This document shows, one piece after another, positions 29,304 through 38,085 of a DNA stretch of 46,162 nucleotides. Each line of letters starts with the position of its first letter. The stretch's first letter is position 1. The stretch is from the NCBI GenBank assembly GCA_947470855.1, contig CANIUQ010000012.1, forward strand, positions 1 through 46,162, read 5' to 3'. This stretch comes from Opitutia bacterium. Its GTDB lineage: Bacteria; Verrucomicrobiota; Verrucomicrobiia; Opitutales; UBA953. A program made the translations under genes and the position numbers. The notes beneath the pieces were generated by a model. It was not told where the DNA came from. It searched no databases and saw nothing but the letters and a program-made list of their open reading frames with translations.

Positions 29304-31597
29304 TGCTCATCGATATTAAATCGAAACGGATTGAGTTGAGCGCTCAGGAATTTGCGACATTTCGCCCTGGACCAGGAGCCGGAGTCTCCGCCTCACCGTG
29401 GCGAGCCGAAACGGGAAGGCAGTGGCATGAGACCCTCCGTCAGCAAGCCGAAGCAGAGAAACAGTCTTGGGTGTTTGAACAAGTAATGACTTGTGAAATC
29501 AAAACCTTGGGTTGGACGATTGCTATCTCAGGGCGAACTGATCAACAGCGAGAAGTCGATGGTACACTTTACATCCGAGAGATTAAAACGGTCATGACCA
29601 GCCTGCCACGTCGGCCTGACTTTCTCTATCAACGCTATGCCCATCACTTCTTACAATTAAGTGTTTACTGCCATGCTGCTCGATTCCTCCCCAACCTTCG
29701 TAAAGTAAAAGGAGAATTGGTATTCATCGACCCAACCGATGGGTCTAAACAAATCTTACCTCTACCTCATTCGGCTGAAGCCGATTTATTAAAACAGGCT
29801 GAGGTCCTCGCTGCTCACGCTGAAAATAGACGCGCCAGCCATGCCCGTCTCTTAAACCTGCCTAATCGACTGCCTTTCGCTGAACCAAGGCCAGAATGGT
29901 TACAGGTTGGCGACGAACTCAAGGAAGCCTCCACTCTCTCTCGACTCCGATTGCTCGTTGCACCCACCGGTTTTGGAAAAACCTCCGCTGCTCTTCGCCA
30001 TGCCCTCGATTTATTACGCAGCGGCAAGGTCGGTCGACTCATCTACGTTACTGGAAAAGGATCCGGACAACTCCAAGTGCTTTCTGAACTAAGACGCTTA
30101 GCGAATGCACAAGAATTGCGAGCCATGGTCTTACGACCCCGAGCCGAACACGAGATGGATGGTTTACCCGATGATCCCGAGGAGATTCGTAAAAACTGGG
30201 CTCGAGCCTTCATCGACCCCTCTTCTCTCTTAGCCGAAGGAGCTGAACTACAAAAAATTCGCGACCTAGGTCGTCTCGCTGGCGTGCCACCTTGGGATAT
30301 TACCAAGGCTATGCTCGCTCAGGCTGAAGTCATTGTTTGCGATTATAATTATGTTTTCTCTCCGCGTAATCGCTCAGCGCTCGAAACCATTCCCGGTTGG
30401 AATGAAAGTGATACGATGCTCATCGTTGATGAGGCTCACAACCTGCCTGAACGTGCTGCTGAATGTCTTTCTTTGCGCGACGATTATTCCTCCGCGACTC
30501 GTTTTATCGATACCCTATCGCAAAGAGGAGCACCCTCCCCTTGGGTTCAAACTTATCAACTTTGGGCGGATTTTTTGACACGCTTACCTCCAGCGGATAT
30601 TCTTTCTCCTGATGATCGTATTGAGGCCATGGTTTTGGCCGAGAGACTCTCTTCACTCGGCATCTCCTTCCCCATTGATACAGATAAACTTCCTGAAGAG
30701 GCCCGTGCTGCGGTTTGGCAAGCCTCACTGTGGTCGAATCGACTCGAAGAAGCCGATCTCGGCTGGCTTCTTTGGTCACCCAAAGCTGGCCTGCTGAATC
30801 TTGATTGCCTATCGGCAGCGAAATCCATCGGAGAAAGACTGACAGCGTTTTCCCATGTGCTCCTCATGACAGCTACTCCTGGACCCAAAGGTGCTTTGGC
30901 AAATGACTGCGGACTAGAATCGGATTCGCTCTATCGTATCGATGCCCACGCACCTTGGCGCCATGGTGCCTATACCGTAGCCATCGATGGCCGAGTTGAC
31001 ACCCGCTTAAAAGCCCGGGAAACGCATCACAACAAAACGGCAATTTCTCTCATCAAACTTTCCCATGAGGGTGCGGTTGCAGCTTTCTTCCCTTCCTACA
31101 AATACGCCGAAACGATTGTGGCTGAAATCAAGCGATTACACCCTGAAGCTGATGTGGCTCTACAACCCCGTGGCCTAGGTCCAGAGGGGACTGCGCGATT
31201 TGTCGAGGATGCCATTAAACCTTCTGCCATTGTCTGTTTAATCCTTGGCGGGTCGCTCGGTGAAGGCGTTGATCTTTTGGGAGGACGAATTCGCTCAGCC
31301 GTTGTCATCGGCCCTGCCCTGCCTGAAGTCAATGCTCTGCAAGAAGCACGACGAAAAATGTTTCAGGAAGAGGGAATAGAAGACGCTTTTGCTTTGGCTT
31401 ACATCCGTCCAGGAATGCGCAAAGTCAATCAGGCCCTCGGTCGATTAGTCCGTGCTCCAGGACACACGGCTCGGGTGCTTTTACACTGCCGACGATTTGC
31501 TGATGAAAGTTACAAAAACCTCTTATCCGCCGAATACGGCGAACCAGAGGTTTTAGCGGATGACGATGATTTTCGTCGCTGGATACTGCACAGTTAG
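29303..31597 (+). CDS. XPD/DinG-like helicase with N-terminal RecB/Cas4-like nuclease domain
   Basis: 764 residues. Residues 1-180 look like a PD-(D/E)XK nuclease of the RecB/Cas4 group: Asp80 in SGRTD, Glu93-x-Lys95 in IREIKT and Gln118...Tyr122 in HFLQLSVY. The superfamily 2 helicase follows: Walker A APTGFGKTS at 220-228, DEAH at 376-379, VAAFFPSYKY, LGGSLGEGVDLLGG and a motif VI NQALGRLVRAPG. XPD and DinG carry four cysteines for an iron-sulfur cluster between Walker A and DEAH; here only Cys346 is found there. It probably unwinds and cuts DNA during repair. The start overlaps the RecO-like stop (TAATG). Confidence 0.85.
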   Translation: MLIDIKSKRIELSAQEFATFRPGPGAGVSASPWRAETGRQWHETLRQQAEAEKQSWVFEQVMTCEIKTLGWTIAISGRTDQQREVDGTLYIREIKTVMTSLPRRPDFLYQRYAHHFLQLSVYCHAARFLPNLRKVKGELVFIDPTDGSKQILPLPHSAEADLLKQAEVLAAHAENRRASHARLLNLPNRLPFAEPRPEWLQVGDELKEASTLSRLRLLVAPTGFGKTSAALRHALDLLRSGKVGRLIYVTGKGSGQLQVLSELRRLANAQELRAMVLRPRAEHEMDGLPDDPEEIRKNWARAFIDPSSLLAEGAELQKIRDLGRLAGVPPWDITKAMLAQAEVIVCDYNYVFSPRNRSALETIPGWNESDTMLIVDEAHNLPERAAECLSLRDDYSSATRFIDTLSQRGAPSPWVQTYQLWADFLTRLPPADILSPDDRIEAMVLAERLSSLGISFPIDTDKLPEEARAAVWQASLWSNRLEEADLGWLLWSPKAGLLNLDCLSAAKSIGERLTAFSHVLLMTATPGPKGALANDCGLESDSLYRIDAHAPWRHGAYTVAIDGRVDTRLKARETHHNKTAISLIKLSHEGAVAAFFPSYKYAETIVAEIKRLHPEADVALQPRGLGPEGTARFVEDAIKPSAIVCLILGGSLGEGVDLLGGRIRSAVVIGPALPEVNALQEARRKMFQEEGIEDAFALAYIRPGMRKVNQALGRLVRAPGHTARVLLHCRRFADESYKNLLSAEYGEPEVLADDDDFRRWILHS

Positions 31598-32244
31598 ATT
31601 CGTCCAAAGACGCGCGAAGCGGGAAAACGAACTTTCTTGAACTTAGCGTATTTATCTTCGGGCGATCGATATCCAACGGCACAGGCAACCAAGGTTTCAT
31701 AGCCCGAACCCTTCAGTCCTAAAATCTGATCGTATTGAGCAGGGTCAATCCCCTCCAACGCACAGGTATCGACTCCAACCATCGCGGCACAAGCCATTAA
31801 CTGACCGAGTGCGATGTAGACTTGGCGAGCCGCCCAATCCTTTTGACCAACCGCATCTTTTCCTTTCACCACTCCACCCAACATCATTTGTCGATAGGGT
31901 TCCAATGCCGTTGCGTTGGCATTACGCTCGGTAATCATCAAATTAAAGAAATCGTTAACATCGACCTCAGTCATTTCAGTCCGACGAGCAAAAACCACTA
32001 AATGTGAAGCATCCGTGACTTGAGTTTGATTCCAAGAAACGGGCTTTAACTTCTCCCGCACGGCTGGATCTGAAACGATGAAAAACTTCCATGGTTGCAA
32101 ACCGTAAGACGAAGGAGCGAGCTGTAATGACTTCTCGATTGCCTGCCAAGTCTCAGCAGGGATTTTCTGCGTCGAGAAAACTTTGGTCGCGTAACGCCAT
32201 TCGAGGGCATTGACCAATTGAGAAGGTGTAGTCGCTGGTTGCAT
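31594..32244 (-). CDS. Nitroreductase-family NAD(P)H oxidoreductase
   Basis: 216 residues. NfsB-type flavoprotein: FMN-binding N-terminus LEWRYATKVFSTQKIP, LAPSSYGLQPWKFFIV, a middle QVYIALGQLMACAAMVGVDT and C-terminal VACAVGYRSPEDKYAKFKKVRF. Such enzymes are homodimers that reduce nitroaromatics, quinones or flavins. The stop codon shares bases with the stop of the convergent helicase gene (TTAG overlap, 4 nt). A promoter and an inverted repeat lie upstream, so it is probably transcribed on its own rather than with lolD. Confidence 0.92.
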   Translation of the reverse strand: MQPATTPSQLVNALEWRYATKVFSTQKIPAETWQAIEKSLQLAPSSYGLQPWKFFIVSDPAVREKLKPVSWNQTQVTDASHLVVFARRTEMTEVDVNDFFNLMITERNANATALEPYRQMMLGGVVKGKDAVGQKDWAARQVYIALGQLMACAAMVGVDTCALEGIDPAQYDQILGLKGSGYETLVACAVGYRSPEDKYAKFKKVRFPASRVFGRI

Positions 32245-32282
32245 AGATTCGAGGAATCTAAACCCGCAGAAGCTATTGTCAA
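32244..32282 (-). promoter_or_regulatory. Nitroreductase promoter with overlapping inverted repeat
   Basis: On the minus strand TTGACA (32277-32282) and TAGATT (32255-32260) are spaced by 16 bases. The perfect inverted repeat TAGATTC-GAG-GAATCTA (32244-32260) covers the -10 box down to the first base of the start codon and could be an operator for a regulator or a hairpin masking the start. Confidence 0.4.
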
Positions 32283-32283
32283 A

Positions 32284-32949
32284 CTACGCTGGCGTAAGAA
32301 CTCCCGAAGAGAGAAAATACCGCCGTTGGGTTCGATCGGCAAACTCTTTGCTATGAGTCACTAAGACCAGAGCGGCATTTCGCTCTGCGACCACTTCGAG
32401 CAATAGATTCATCACTTCTTTGCCCGTCACTTCATCCAGATTACCAGTTGGTTCATCCGCTAAAATAATCGCGGGACGATTAATTAACGCTCGAGCAATC
32501 GCAACCCGCTGACATTCACCGCCTGATAATTGCGATGGCATATGTTCAGCTCGATGGGCAAGGCCCACTAAAGCCAAGAGGGTTAGGGCTTCTTTTTTGC
32601 TTTCACCATGCCCCGCAATTTGGGCAGCCAGTGCAACATTTTCCCAAGCACTGAGTTCGGCCATCAATTGATAATTTTGGAAAACGAAACCCACTCCCTG
32701 ACCGAGGCAACGATGTGGAGAAATCATCCCTTGGTTGGCCAATTGTAATTTCACTACACCCGAATCTGGCACATCGAGTCCACCTAAGAGTTGTAGCAAG
32801 GTCGTTTTTCCTGACCCCGAAGAACCACGAATGGAGACAGACTCTCCAGCGTGAACCTCAAGATCAATCGAACGCAAAACATTCAATGAACCTGTGGGGG
32901 ACTTAAAAGATTTTTTCAACCCATTCGCTTGTAAGACAATTTCAGACAT
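32284..32949 (-). CDS. lolD: Lipoprotein-releasing ABC transporter, ATP-binding subunit
   Basis: 221 residues. Walker A GSSGSGKTTLLQLLGGLD, Q-loop FVFQNYQLMAELSAWENVAL, signature LSGGECQRVAIARAL and Walker B IILADEPTGNLD are in place. The MacB/LolD subgroup is indicated by length, the LDVPDSG spacing and by the linked permease gene, which overlaps its start by 8 nt. It powers release of lipoproteins from the inner membrane to the LolA carrier. Confidence 0.92.
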   Translation of the reverse strand: MSEIVLQANGLKKSFKSPTGSLNVLRSIDLEVHAGESVSIRGSSGSGKTTLLQLLGGLDVPDSGVVKLQLANQGMISPHRCLGQGVGFVFQNYQLMAELSAWENVALAAQIAGHGESKKEALTLLALVGLAHRAEHMPSQLSGGECQRVAIARALINRPAIILADEPTGNLDEVTGKEVMNLLLEVVAERNAALVLVTHSKEFADRTQRRYFLSSGVLTPA

Positions 32950-34162
32950 CGCGCATTGCCTCCGAAGGTTTACGTCCCGCTGCCCAGAGAGCAGGCACCA
33001 AGCCAGCTAAGGTGGTGACGAGTAGAGTAAATATAGCCGCAATAAAAAAATCCATCGGCTCGTAATGGAGTGGCACGTGAGCAAACTGGTAGACATTGGC
33101 AACCATATCACCATCACCGAAAAGTTGATTAATGGTTCCAAGAATACCGTCGCGAAAAGCAAGAATAGTCCAAGTAAGAATGAATCCTAAAGAGGTGCCT
33201 AAAGCGCCAATCCAAAGACCTTGTAAACCAAACAGACCAACGAGTTGCCAGGGTTTAGCTCCTAAAGCAATCAGCACTCCAATTTCCCGAGAACGTCGAA
33301 TCACGGCGGAGAATAAAGTGCTACCAATGGAGAATGAGGCGACTAACGTGATGATAAACATCAAGAAAAAAAGCATCGTTTTTTCAAATCGAATCGCCTC
33401 AAGAAAGTTCTTTTTAATTTCCTGCCAGGGTACAAAACGTAAATCAGGTTTGCCTTGATTTAATCGTGCAGCAATGGCGGGTGCTTGAGAAGGGTCATCC
33501 AAACGAAGGACCACACCGTGCACTTTATTTCCGAGAGACCATAACTCACGAAAACGGCGCAAAGAAATCATAGCTGCTCGATTATCGACTTCGGAAAAAC
33601 CCGTGCGAACAATGGCACAAACTTCGAGTTCTGCTGGCAAAGGTGCTTTCCCTTTTCCCGCTTGGTCCACCATCACCGGTGACCACAGATCAATCTTGTC
33701 TCCTACCTTCACCCGTAAATCACGAGCTAGACCGATTCCAAGAACCACTCTTCCATCGTCGAGATCATTAAAATCTCCCGAGACAACATAACCACGAGCT
33801 GGTAAATCTTCGTCCGTTGGTACTACCCCACGAACAAAAGCTACGCCCGAGAAAGACCCTCGTCGAGTTAGCGCAGGACCCTCGGCATAAGGACTGATGG
33901 AAAGTACTTCTTCCTGTAGGTTGAGCGAAGAAATTAACTCATCAACCTGAGCAATAGGACGATTGGCTATTACGACGCACTCGCCAAATGATTCTCGAAT
34001 TCGCAGGCGATGCTCTTCCCCGAAACCATTCATTACCGTCTGAACCACTAAGAGAGAAGCAACACCCAGACCGACTCCTAAAATCGAAACCATCGCAAAA
34101 GCTGGAAAACGCTTTCCTGGTGGAAAGAGTTGTCGAAGGGCGAGATGGAAAAACCAGGCCAA
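32942..34162 (-). CDS. Lipoprotein-releasing ABC transporter permease (LolC/LolE family)
   Basis: 406 residues. The N-terminal helix with SILGVGLGVASLLVVQTVMN is the hallmark of LolC/E, followed by a periplasmic MacB-like domain (about 45-260) and three more helices with the FtsX-type motif RRSREIGVLIALGAKPWQLV. The start is a TTG at 34162, 4 nt after the lysS stop; no ATG fits and the N-terminal alignment supports it. Only one permease gene is present, which suggests a homodimeric LolF-type complex. The order lysS, permease, lolD is tight and likely one operon. Confidence 0.88.
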   Translation of the reverse strand: MAWFFHLALRQLFPPGKRFPAFAMVSILGVGLGVASLLVVQTVMNGFGEEHRLRIRESFGECVVIANRPIAQVDELISSLNLQEEVLSISPYAEGPALTRRGSFSGVAFVRGVVPTDEDLPARGYVVSGDFNDLDDGRVVLGIGLARDLRVKVGDKIDLWSPVMVDQAGKGKAPLPAELEVCAIVRTGFSEVDNRAAMISLRRFRELWSLGNKVHGVVLRLDDPSQAPAIAARLNQGKPDLRFVPWQEIKKNFLEAIRFEKTMLFFLMFIITLVASFSIGSTLFSAVIRRSREIGVLIALGAKPWQLVGLFGLQGLWIGALGTSLGFILTWTILAFRDGILGTINQLFGDGDMVANVYQFAHVPLHYEPMDFFIAAIFTLLVTTLAGLVPALWAAGRKPSEAMRDV

Positions 34163-34166
34163 GGAG

Positions 34167-35654
34167 TTAAACAGGATTGTTATCAGGACCTAAAGTGGGG
34201 AATAAAATGACATCCCGAATATTAACCGCACCCGTAAGTAAGATGACGAGGCGATCAATTCCAATACCAAGACCACCTGCTGGAGGCATCCCATGTTCAA
34301 GGGCGAGCAAGAAATCTTCATCGATCTTATGCTGTTCAGCGCCCGCTTGAATCTCGAGCATCTTGCGTTGAACTCCAGGATCATTCTGCTCCGAGTAAGC
34401 AGGAGCGATTTCTTGTCCATTGATACACAGTTCAAAAACATCGATGGTGCTTTCATCACCCACCGTCACTTTAGCCAGAGGACAGAGTTCCTTAGGAATA
34501 TGTGTAACGAAAGTAGGCTGAATGAGTGTAGGCTCAATTAGTTTACCAAAAACTTCGTTGGTTACTTCATAATCTTCCCAGTCCGAACGCGGTTCGTGTA
34601 AATCCATCTTTTTGCAGGCAGCAATTTTTTCTTCTTTGGTTCGCGAGAACCACTGAGAGTCACCCGTTTTTTCGATAATCAAATCCTTATATTTCACTTC
34701 ACGCCAGTTGCCGCCCAATTCAATCGCGACGCCATCGTGGCGAGTGACGGTGGTCGATCCCAAAACTTCACGACATACGGTCTGAATTAAAGAACGAACC
34801 AACTCCATCATTCCACGGTAATCCGAGTAAGCTTGATAAGCCTCAAGCATCGTAAATTCAGGACTATGTTTCACCGAAACACCTTCATTACGGAAGACTC
34901 GACCGATTTCGAAAACACGATCCATTCCTCCGACTAAGCAACGCTTGAGGTGTAACTCTAGTGCGATACGCAAATAAAAATCACAATCGAGAGCATTCGA
35001 GTGGGTTTCAAAGGGACGCGCAGCCGCACCCCCGGCAATCGTATGTAAAACGGGGGTTTCTACTTCAACAAATTGGCGACTCCAGAAAAACTTGCGAATC
35101 GATTCAACCACTCGACTGCGAATCATCAGGCGACGACGAGAGTCCTCGTTAACGATTAAATCTAAATAGCGCTGACGGTAAATTTTTTCAGCATCGGTAA
35201 GTCCAGCCCACTTTTCAGGCAATGGACGCAGAGCTTTGGCGAGCAGTTTATAGTCAGCAGCCCGTACGGTTACCTCTCCAGTCTTGGTACGAAAAAGCTT
35301 ACCGCGCACTCCTACAAAATCACCGAGGTCGACTAGTTTCTTGAAATGCGTATCGTAGCAATCGGTCAGTGCATCCCGCGTGAAGTAACATTGCTGCACC
35401 CCTCCCCGATCTAGAATCTTCACAAAACTTGCCTTTCCCATGACGCGAACCGCAACCACCCGACCAGCGACGGAAACTTCAGGACCTTCCTCAACACCCT
35501 CGGGCAAAAGTTTAGCGCAGTCCTGAGAAACATGAGTTTGTGGCCATTCTTCGCGATAGGGGTCCTCCCCAGTGGCACGAAGTTGGGCAAGTTTCTCCAG
35601 ACGAACCGCATGCAGGTCGTGGGAGATGGCATTTAAATCGGGCTTATCACTCAT
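34167..35654 (-). CDS. lysS: Lysyl-tRNA synthetase, class II
   Basis: 495 residues. The N-terminal anticodon-binding OB domain (about 60-150) is followed by the class II core: motif 1 around IRKFFWSRQFVEVETP, motif 2 FRNEGVSVKHSPEFTMLE and motif 3 GLGIGIDRLVILLTG. It charges tRNA-Lys. The ATG at 35654 has a good SD (AAGGGAG), one of few in this window, within the palindrome CCCTTAAGGG (35662-35671). It heads a unit with the Lol genes and diverges from thyA. Confidence 0.95.
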   Translation of the reverse strand: MSDKPDLNAISHDLHAVRLEKLAQLRATGEDPYREEWPQTHVSQDCAKLLPEGVEEGPEVSVAGRVVAVRVMGKASFVKILDRGGVQQCYFTRDALTDCYDTHFKKLVDLGDFVGVRGKLFRTKTGEVTVRAADYKLLAKALRPLPEKWAGLTDAEKIYRQRYLDLIVNEDSRRRLMIRSRVVESIRKFFWSRQFVEVETPVLHTIAGGAAARPFETHSNALDCDFYLRIALELHLKRCLVGGMDRVFEIGRVFRNEGVSVKHSPEFTMLEAYQAYSDYRGMMELVRSLIQTVCREVLGSTTVTRHDGVAIELGGNWREVKYKDLIIEKTGDSQWFSRTKEEKIAACKKMDLHEPRSDWEDYEVTNEVFGKLIEPTLIQPTFVTHIPKELCPLAKVTVGDESTIDVFELCINGQEIAPAYSEQNDPGVQRKMLEIQAGAEQHKIDEDFLLALEHGMPPAGGLGIGIDRLVILLTGAVNIRDVILFPTLGPDNNPV

Positions 35655-35767
35655 AATGACTCCCTTAAGGGGTGTCCACAGGGGGGCGGGCTGGCAAGGG
35701 CGAAAGGTTTCCGTTTTATCGCCTTTCCGGATTGCCGAACCCGCATTCTAGGGAATAACCAGAAGCC

Positions 35768-36613
35768 ATGAAGGCTTATCTCGACCTACTCCGCCATGTT
35801 CGGCAAACCGGAGAAGTTCGCAAAGACCGCACGGGAGTGGGCACCATCGGAATTTTTGGTGCCCAACTGCGATTCGATTTAGCTGAGGGATTCCCTCTGG
35901 TTACCACTAAAAAAGTCCATACCCGTTCAATCATCCAAGAGTTGCTTTGGTTTCTAGCAGGAAGAACTGACAACCAATGGCTCACCGAGCGAGGCGTAAC
36001 GATTTGGGATGAATGGGCCACCGCTGAACAATGTGCGAAATTTGGTCGGGCCGCTGGGGAACTCGGTCCTGTTTACGGACACCAATGGAGACGATTTGGC
36101 GCAACAAAAAATCCTGATGGAAGTTATCGTGCTGATGGAGTCGACCAAATCAAAAACCTCTTAGAACAACTCAAAAAGAATCCTTCCAGTCGAAGACATA
36201 TCGTCACTGGTTGGAATCCCTTAGAAGCCGACCAAGTTGCCCTGCCCCCTTGTCATACGCTCTTTCAATTTCACGTCTCTACCGATCATCGCCTCAGTTG
36301 CCAACTCTACCAGCGAAGTGCTGATTTATTTTTAGGCGTCCCTTTCAATATCGCCAGTTACTCTCTCCTCACGCACATGATTGCCCAAGTCACTGGACTT
36401 AAACCTGGGCATTTCGTTCATACTTTCGGAGATGCCCACATTTATTTAAATCACCTCGAGCAAGTCGATTTACAATGTTCGCGTGAACCACGTCCCTTGC
36501 CGCGTTTGATTTTAAATCCTGCCGTGACTGATCTCTTTGCTTTCAAATACGAAGATATCACCCTTGAAGGATACGACCCGCATCCGGCCATTAAAGCACC
36601 TGTCGCCATTTAA
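35768..36613 (+). CDS. thyA: Thymidylate synthase
   Basis: 281 residues. Folate-dependent Thy[21 protein letters not shown] at the N-terminus (phosphate-binding Arg), WDEWA, the catalytic Cys in [31 protein letters not shown] and the late [10 protein letters not shown]. It methylates dUMP to dTMP, turning methylene-THF into DHF, which the adjacent folA product recycles. The start is preceded by AGGGAAT, a weak SD. Confidence 0.96.
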   Translation: MKAYLDLLRHVRQTGEVRKDRTGVGTIGIFGAQLRFDLAEGFPLVTTKKVHTRSIIQELLWFLAGRTDNQWLTERGVTIWDEWATAEQCAKFGRAAGELGPVYGHQWRRFGATKNPDGSYRADGVDQIKNLLEQLKKNPSSRRHIVTGWNPLEADQVALPPCHTLFQFHVSTDHRLSCQLYQRSADLFLGVPFNIASYSLLTHMIAQVTGLKPGHFVHTFGDAHIYLNHLEQVDLQCSREPRPLPRLILNPAVTDLFAFKYEDITLEGYDPHPAIKAPVAI

Positions 36614-36617
36614 CTTC

Positions 36618-37091
36618 GTGCGTCCCGCCCGACCCCTCATTGCCATTGCAGCGGTTGCCCGTAATCGCGGAATTGGCATTCAAAATAAACTTCCTTGGCA
36701 TATTCCTGAGGACTTTGCGTTTTTTAAACGCAAGACGATGGGGCAAGCCTTAGTGATGGGTCGAAAAACCTACGAGTCCATCGGTCGACCGCTCCCTGGA
36801 CGAACCACGATTGTTTTAAGTCGCTCAGGCTTTTCTGCTCCTCAAGTTCTGACGGCACGTAATTGGGAAGAGTGCTGGCAACTGGCACCCGACAAAACAC
36901 TTTTTCTCGCTGGTGGGGCAGCCCTTTACCAAGAAGCCCTACCCTGGTGCTCTGAGTTACTAATCACCCATGTCGATGCCGAGCCAATGGCTGATGCCTT
37001 TTTCCCAGATTGGTCGACCTATTTCGATGAAGGTAAAGTAATGGAGAGTTACGCCCAGTGTATAATGAAAAGGCACCTGCCCAAGGCCTAA
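36618..37091 (+). CDS. folA: Dihydrofolate reductase
   Basis: 157 residues when read from the GTG at 36618, 4 nt after the thyA stop. This matches the usual DHFR length (about 159) and puts IAAVARNRGIGIQNKLPWHI at the N-terminus. The frame is open further upstream inside thyA, but that part has no DHFR similarity. The substrate-binding acid is in the IPEDFAFFK motif; the NADPH motifs VMGRKTYESIGRPLPGR and FLAGGAALYQEAL follow. The enzyme regenerates THF after thymidylate synthesis. Confidence 0.92.
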   Translation: MRPARPLIAIAAVARNRGIGIQNKLPWHIPEDFAFFKRKTMGQALVMGRKTYESIGRPLPGRTTIVLSRSGFSAPQVLTARNWEECWQLAPDKTLFLAGGAALYQEALPWCSELLITHVDAEPMADAFFPDWSTYFDEGKVMESYAQCIMKRHLPKA

Positions 37092-37136
37092 GCACCCCCG
37101 ATAGGTGCAGATGGGTGATAAAGAATAAGCCCATCT
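37092..37136 (+). terminator. Tandem hairpins between folA and nuoJ
   Basis: GCACC...GGTGC (37092-37108) is followed directly by AGATGGG...CCCATCT (37109-37136). They begin right after the folA stop. No T run follows, so they may be a weak terminator or a stabilising element for the thyA-folA mRNA rather than a classic terminator. Confidence 0.3.
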
Positions 37137-37222
37137 AAGCAATCGGGTGAAAAGTTATTCAGAATGACATTTTGGGTCGTTTTCTCCTTTCCAATATTCC
37201 CCCCTCTCCTACCTTGCCCATC

Positions 37223-37759
37223 ATGCCAGATGGCTTGTTTATATTCTTTGCTGCACTGACTCTCGGTGCCGCCTCCCTCTTGGTTCTCAGTCGCAATGCA
37301 GTGACTTCTGCCATGGGAATGATTCTAACCCTCGTGGGCGTCGCCGCGGACTTCTTCTTGCTCGATGCTTACTTTCTCGGGGTGCTACAGGTACTGGTTT
37401 ATGCCGGCGCCGTGATGGTTCTCTTCCTCTTTATCATCATGTTGCTCTCCGACAGTGGAGAGTCCTCTACGGCATACCCCTGGAAACAAGCGACTCTAGG
37501 TTTAGCGATTTTCTTCTTTTTAGCCGCTGGAGTTTTTTGGCTCTTTCTTTGGTCGGGAGCTCTCCCCCACACTGCGGCTGGAGCAACGCCACCCGAACTG
37601 TCAGCCAACCCTGGAGAGTTTACCACCTCCGCTAAATCTTTTGGGCGCTTACTCTACACTAAATATTTACTACCACTTCAAATTTCAGGGTTCCTTCTTC
37701 TCGTCGCTTTAGTTGGCGTCGTCTCCTTAAGCAAAGAACCTAAAAACGAAGTGCCCTAA
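37223..37759 (+). CDS. nuoJ: NADH-quinone oxidoreductase subunit J
   Basis: 178 residues from the ATG at 37223 (a TTG at 37172 only adds non-conserved residues). Five transmembrane segments; the third contains the NuoJ signature [20 protein letters not shown], with the pi-bulge region VLVYAGA of the complex I E-channel. It is a membrane-arm subunit of the NADH:quinone reductase. First of a tight nuoJKLMN series; nuoA-I are not upstream. Confidence 0.92.
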   Translation: MPDGLFIFFAALTLGAASLLVLSRNAVTSAMGMILTLVGVAADFFLLDAYFLGVLQVLVYAGAVMVLFLFIIMLLSDSGESSTAYPWKQATLGLAIFFFLAAGVFWLFLWSGALPHTAAGATPPELSANPGEFTTSAKSFGRLLYTKYLLPLQISGFLLLVALVGVVSLSKEPKNEVP

Positions 37760-37770
37760 TTCGTCCAACC

Positions 37771-38079
37771 ATGGAAAACACGACTCTCGCTCATCATTTA
37801 CTTCTCGCTGGTTTACTTTTTGTCATCGGCCTCACTGGAGTTCTCGTCCGCCGCAATTTACTCGTGGTTTACATGTGCCTCGAACTCATGCTGACCGCTG
37901 CGACCTTAGCTCTCGTTGCTTTTTCTCGTTTTAACCAAACGATGGATGGTGCCGTTTTTGTTTTCTTTATCATCACAGTAGCAGCGGCCGAAGTAGCTGT
38001 TGGTTTGGCACTAATTGTAGCCCTATTCCGCCAGCAAAAAACCGTGCAATCCAACGAACTAAACACTCTCTGCGACTAA
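37771..38079 (+). CDS. nuoK: NADH-quinone oxidoreductase subunit K
   Basis: 102 residues, three transmembrane helices. The two conserved membrane glutamates needed for proton movement are visible in [13 protein letters not shown] and [15 protein letters not shown]. Length and hydrophobic pattern are typical for NuoK. It lies 11 bp after nuoJ and 6 bp before nuoL. Confidence 0.95.
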   Translation: MENTTLAHHLLLAGLLFVIGLTGVLVRRNLLVVYMCLELMLTAATLALVAFSRFNQTMDGAVFVFFIITVAAAEVAVGLALIVALFRQQKTVQSNELNTLCD

Positions 38080-38085
38080 TTTTCG

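Noticed and set aside
36537-36617. DHFR starting inside thyA
   Set aside because: The extra 27 residues come from thyA in another frame; the GTG at 36618 gives the standard length and alignment.
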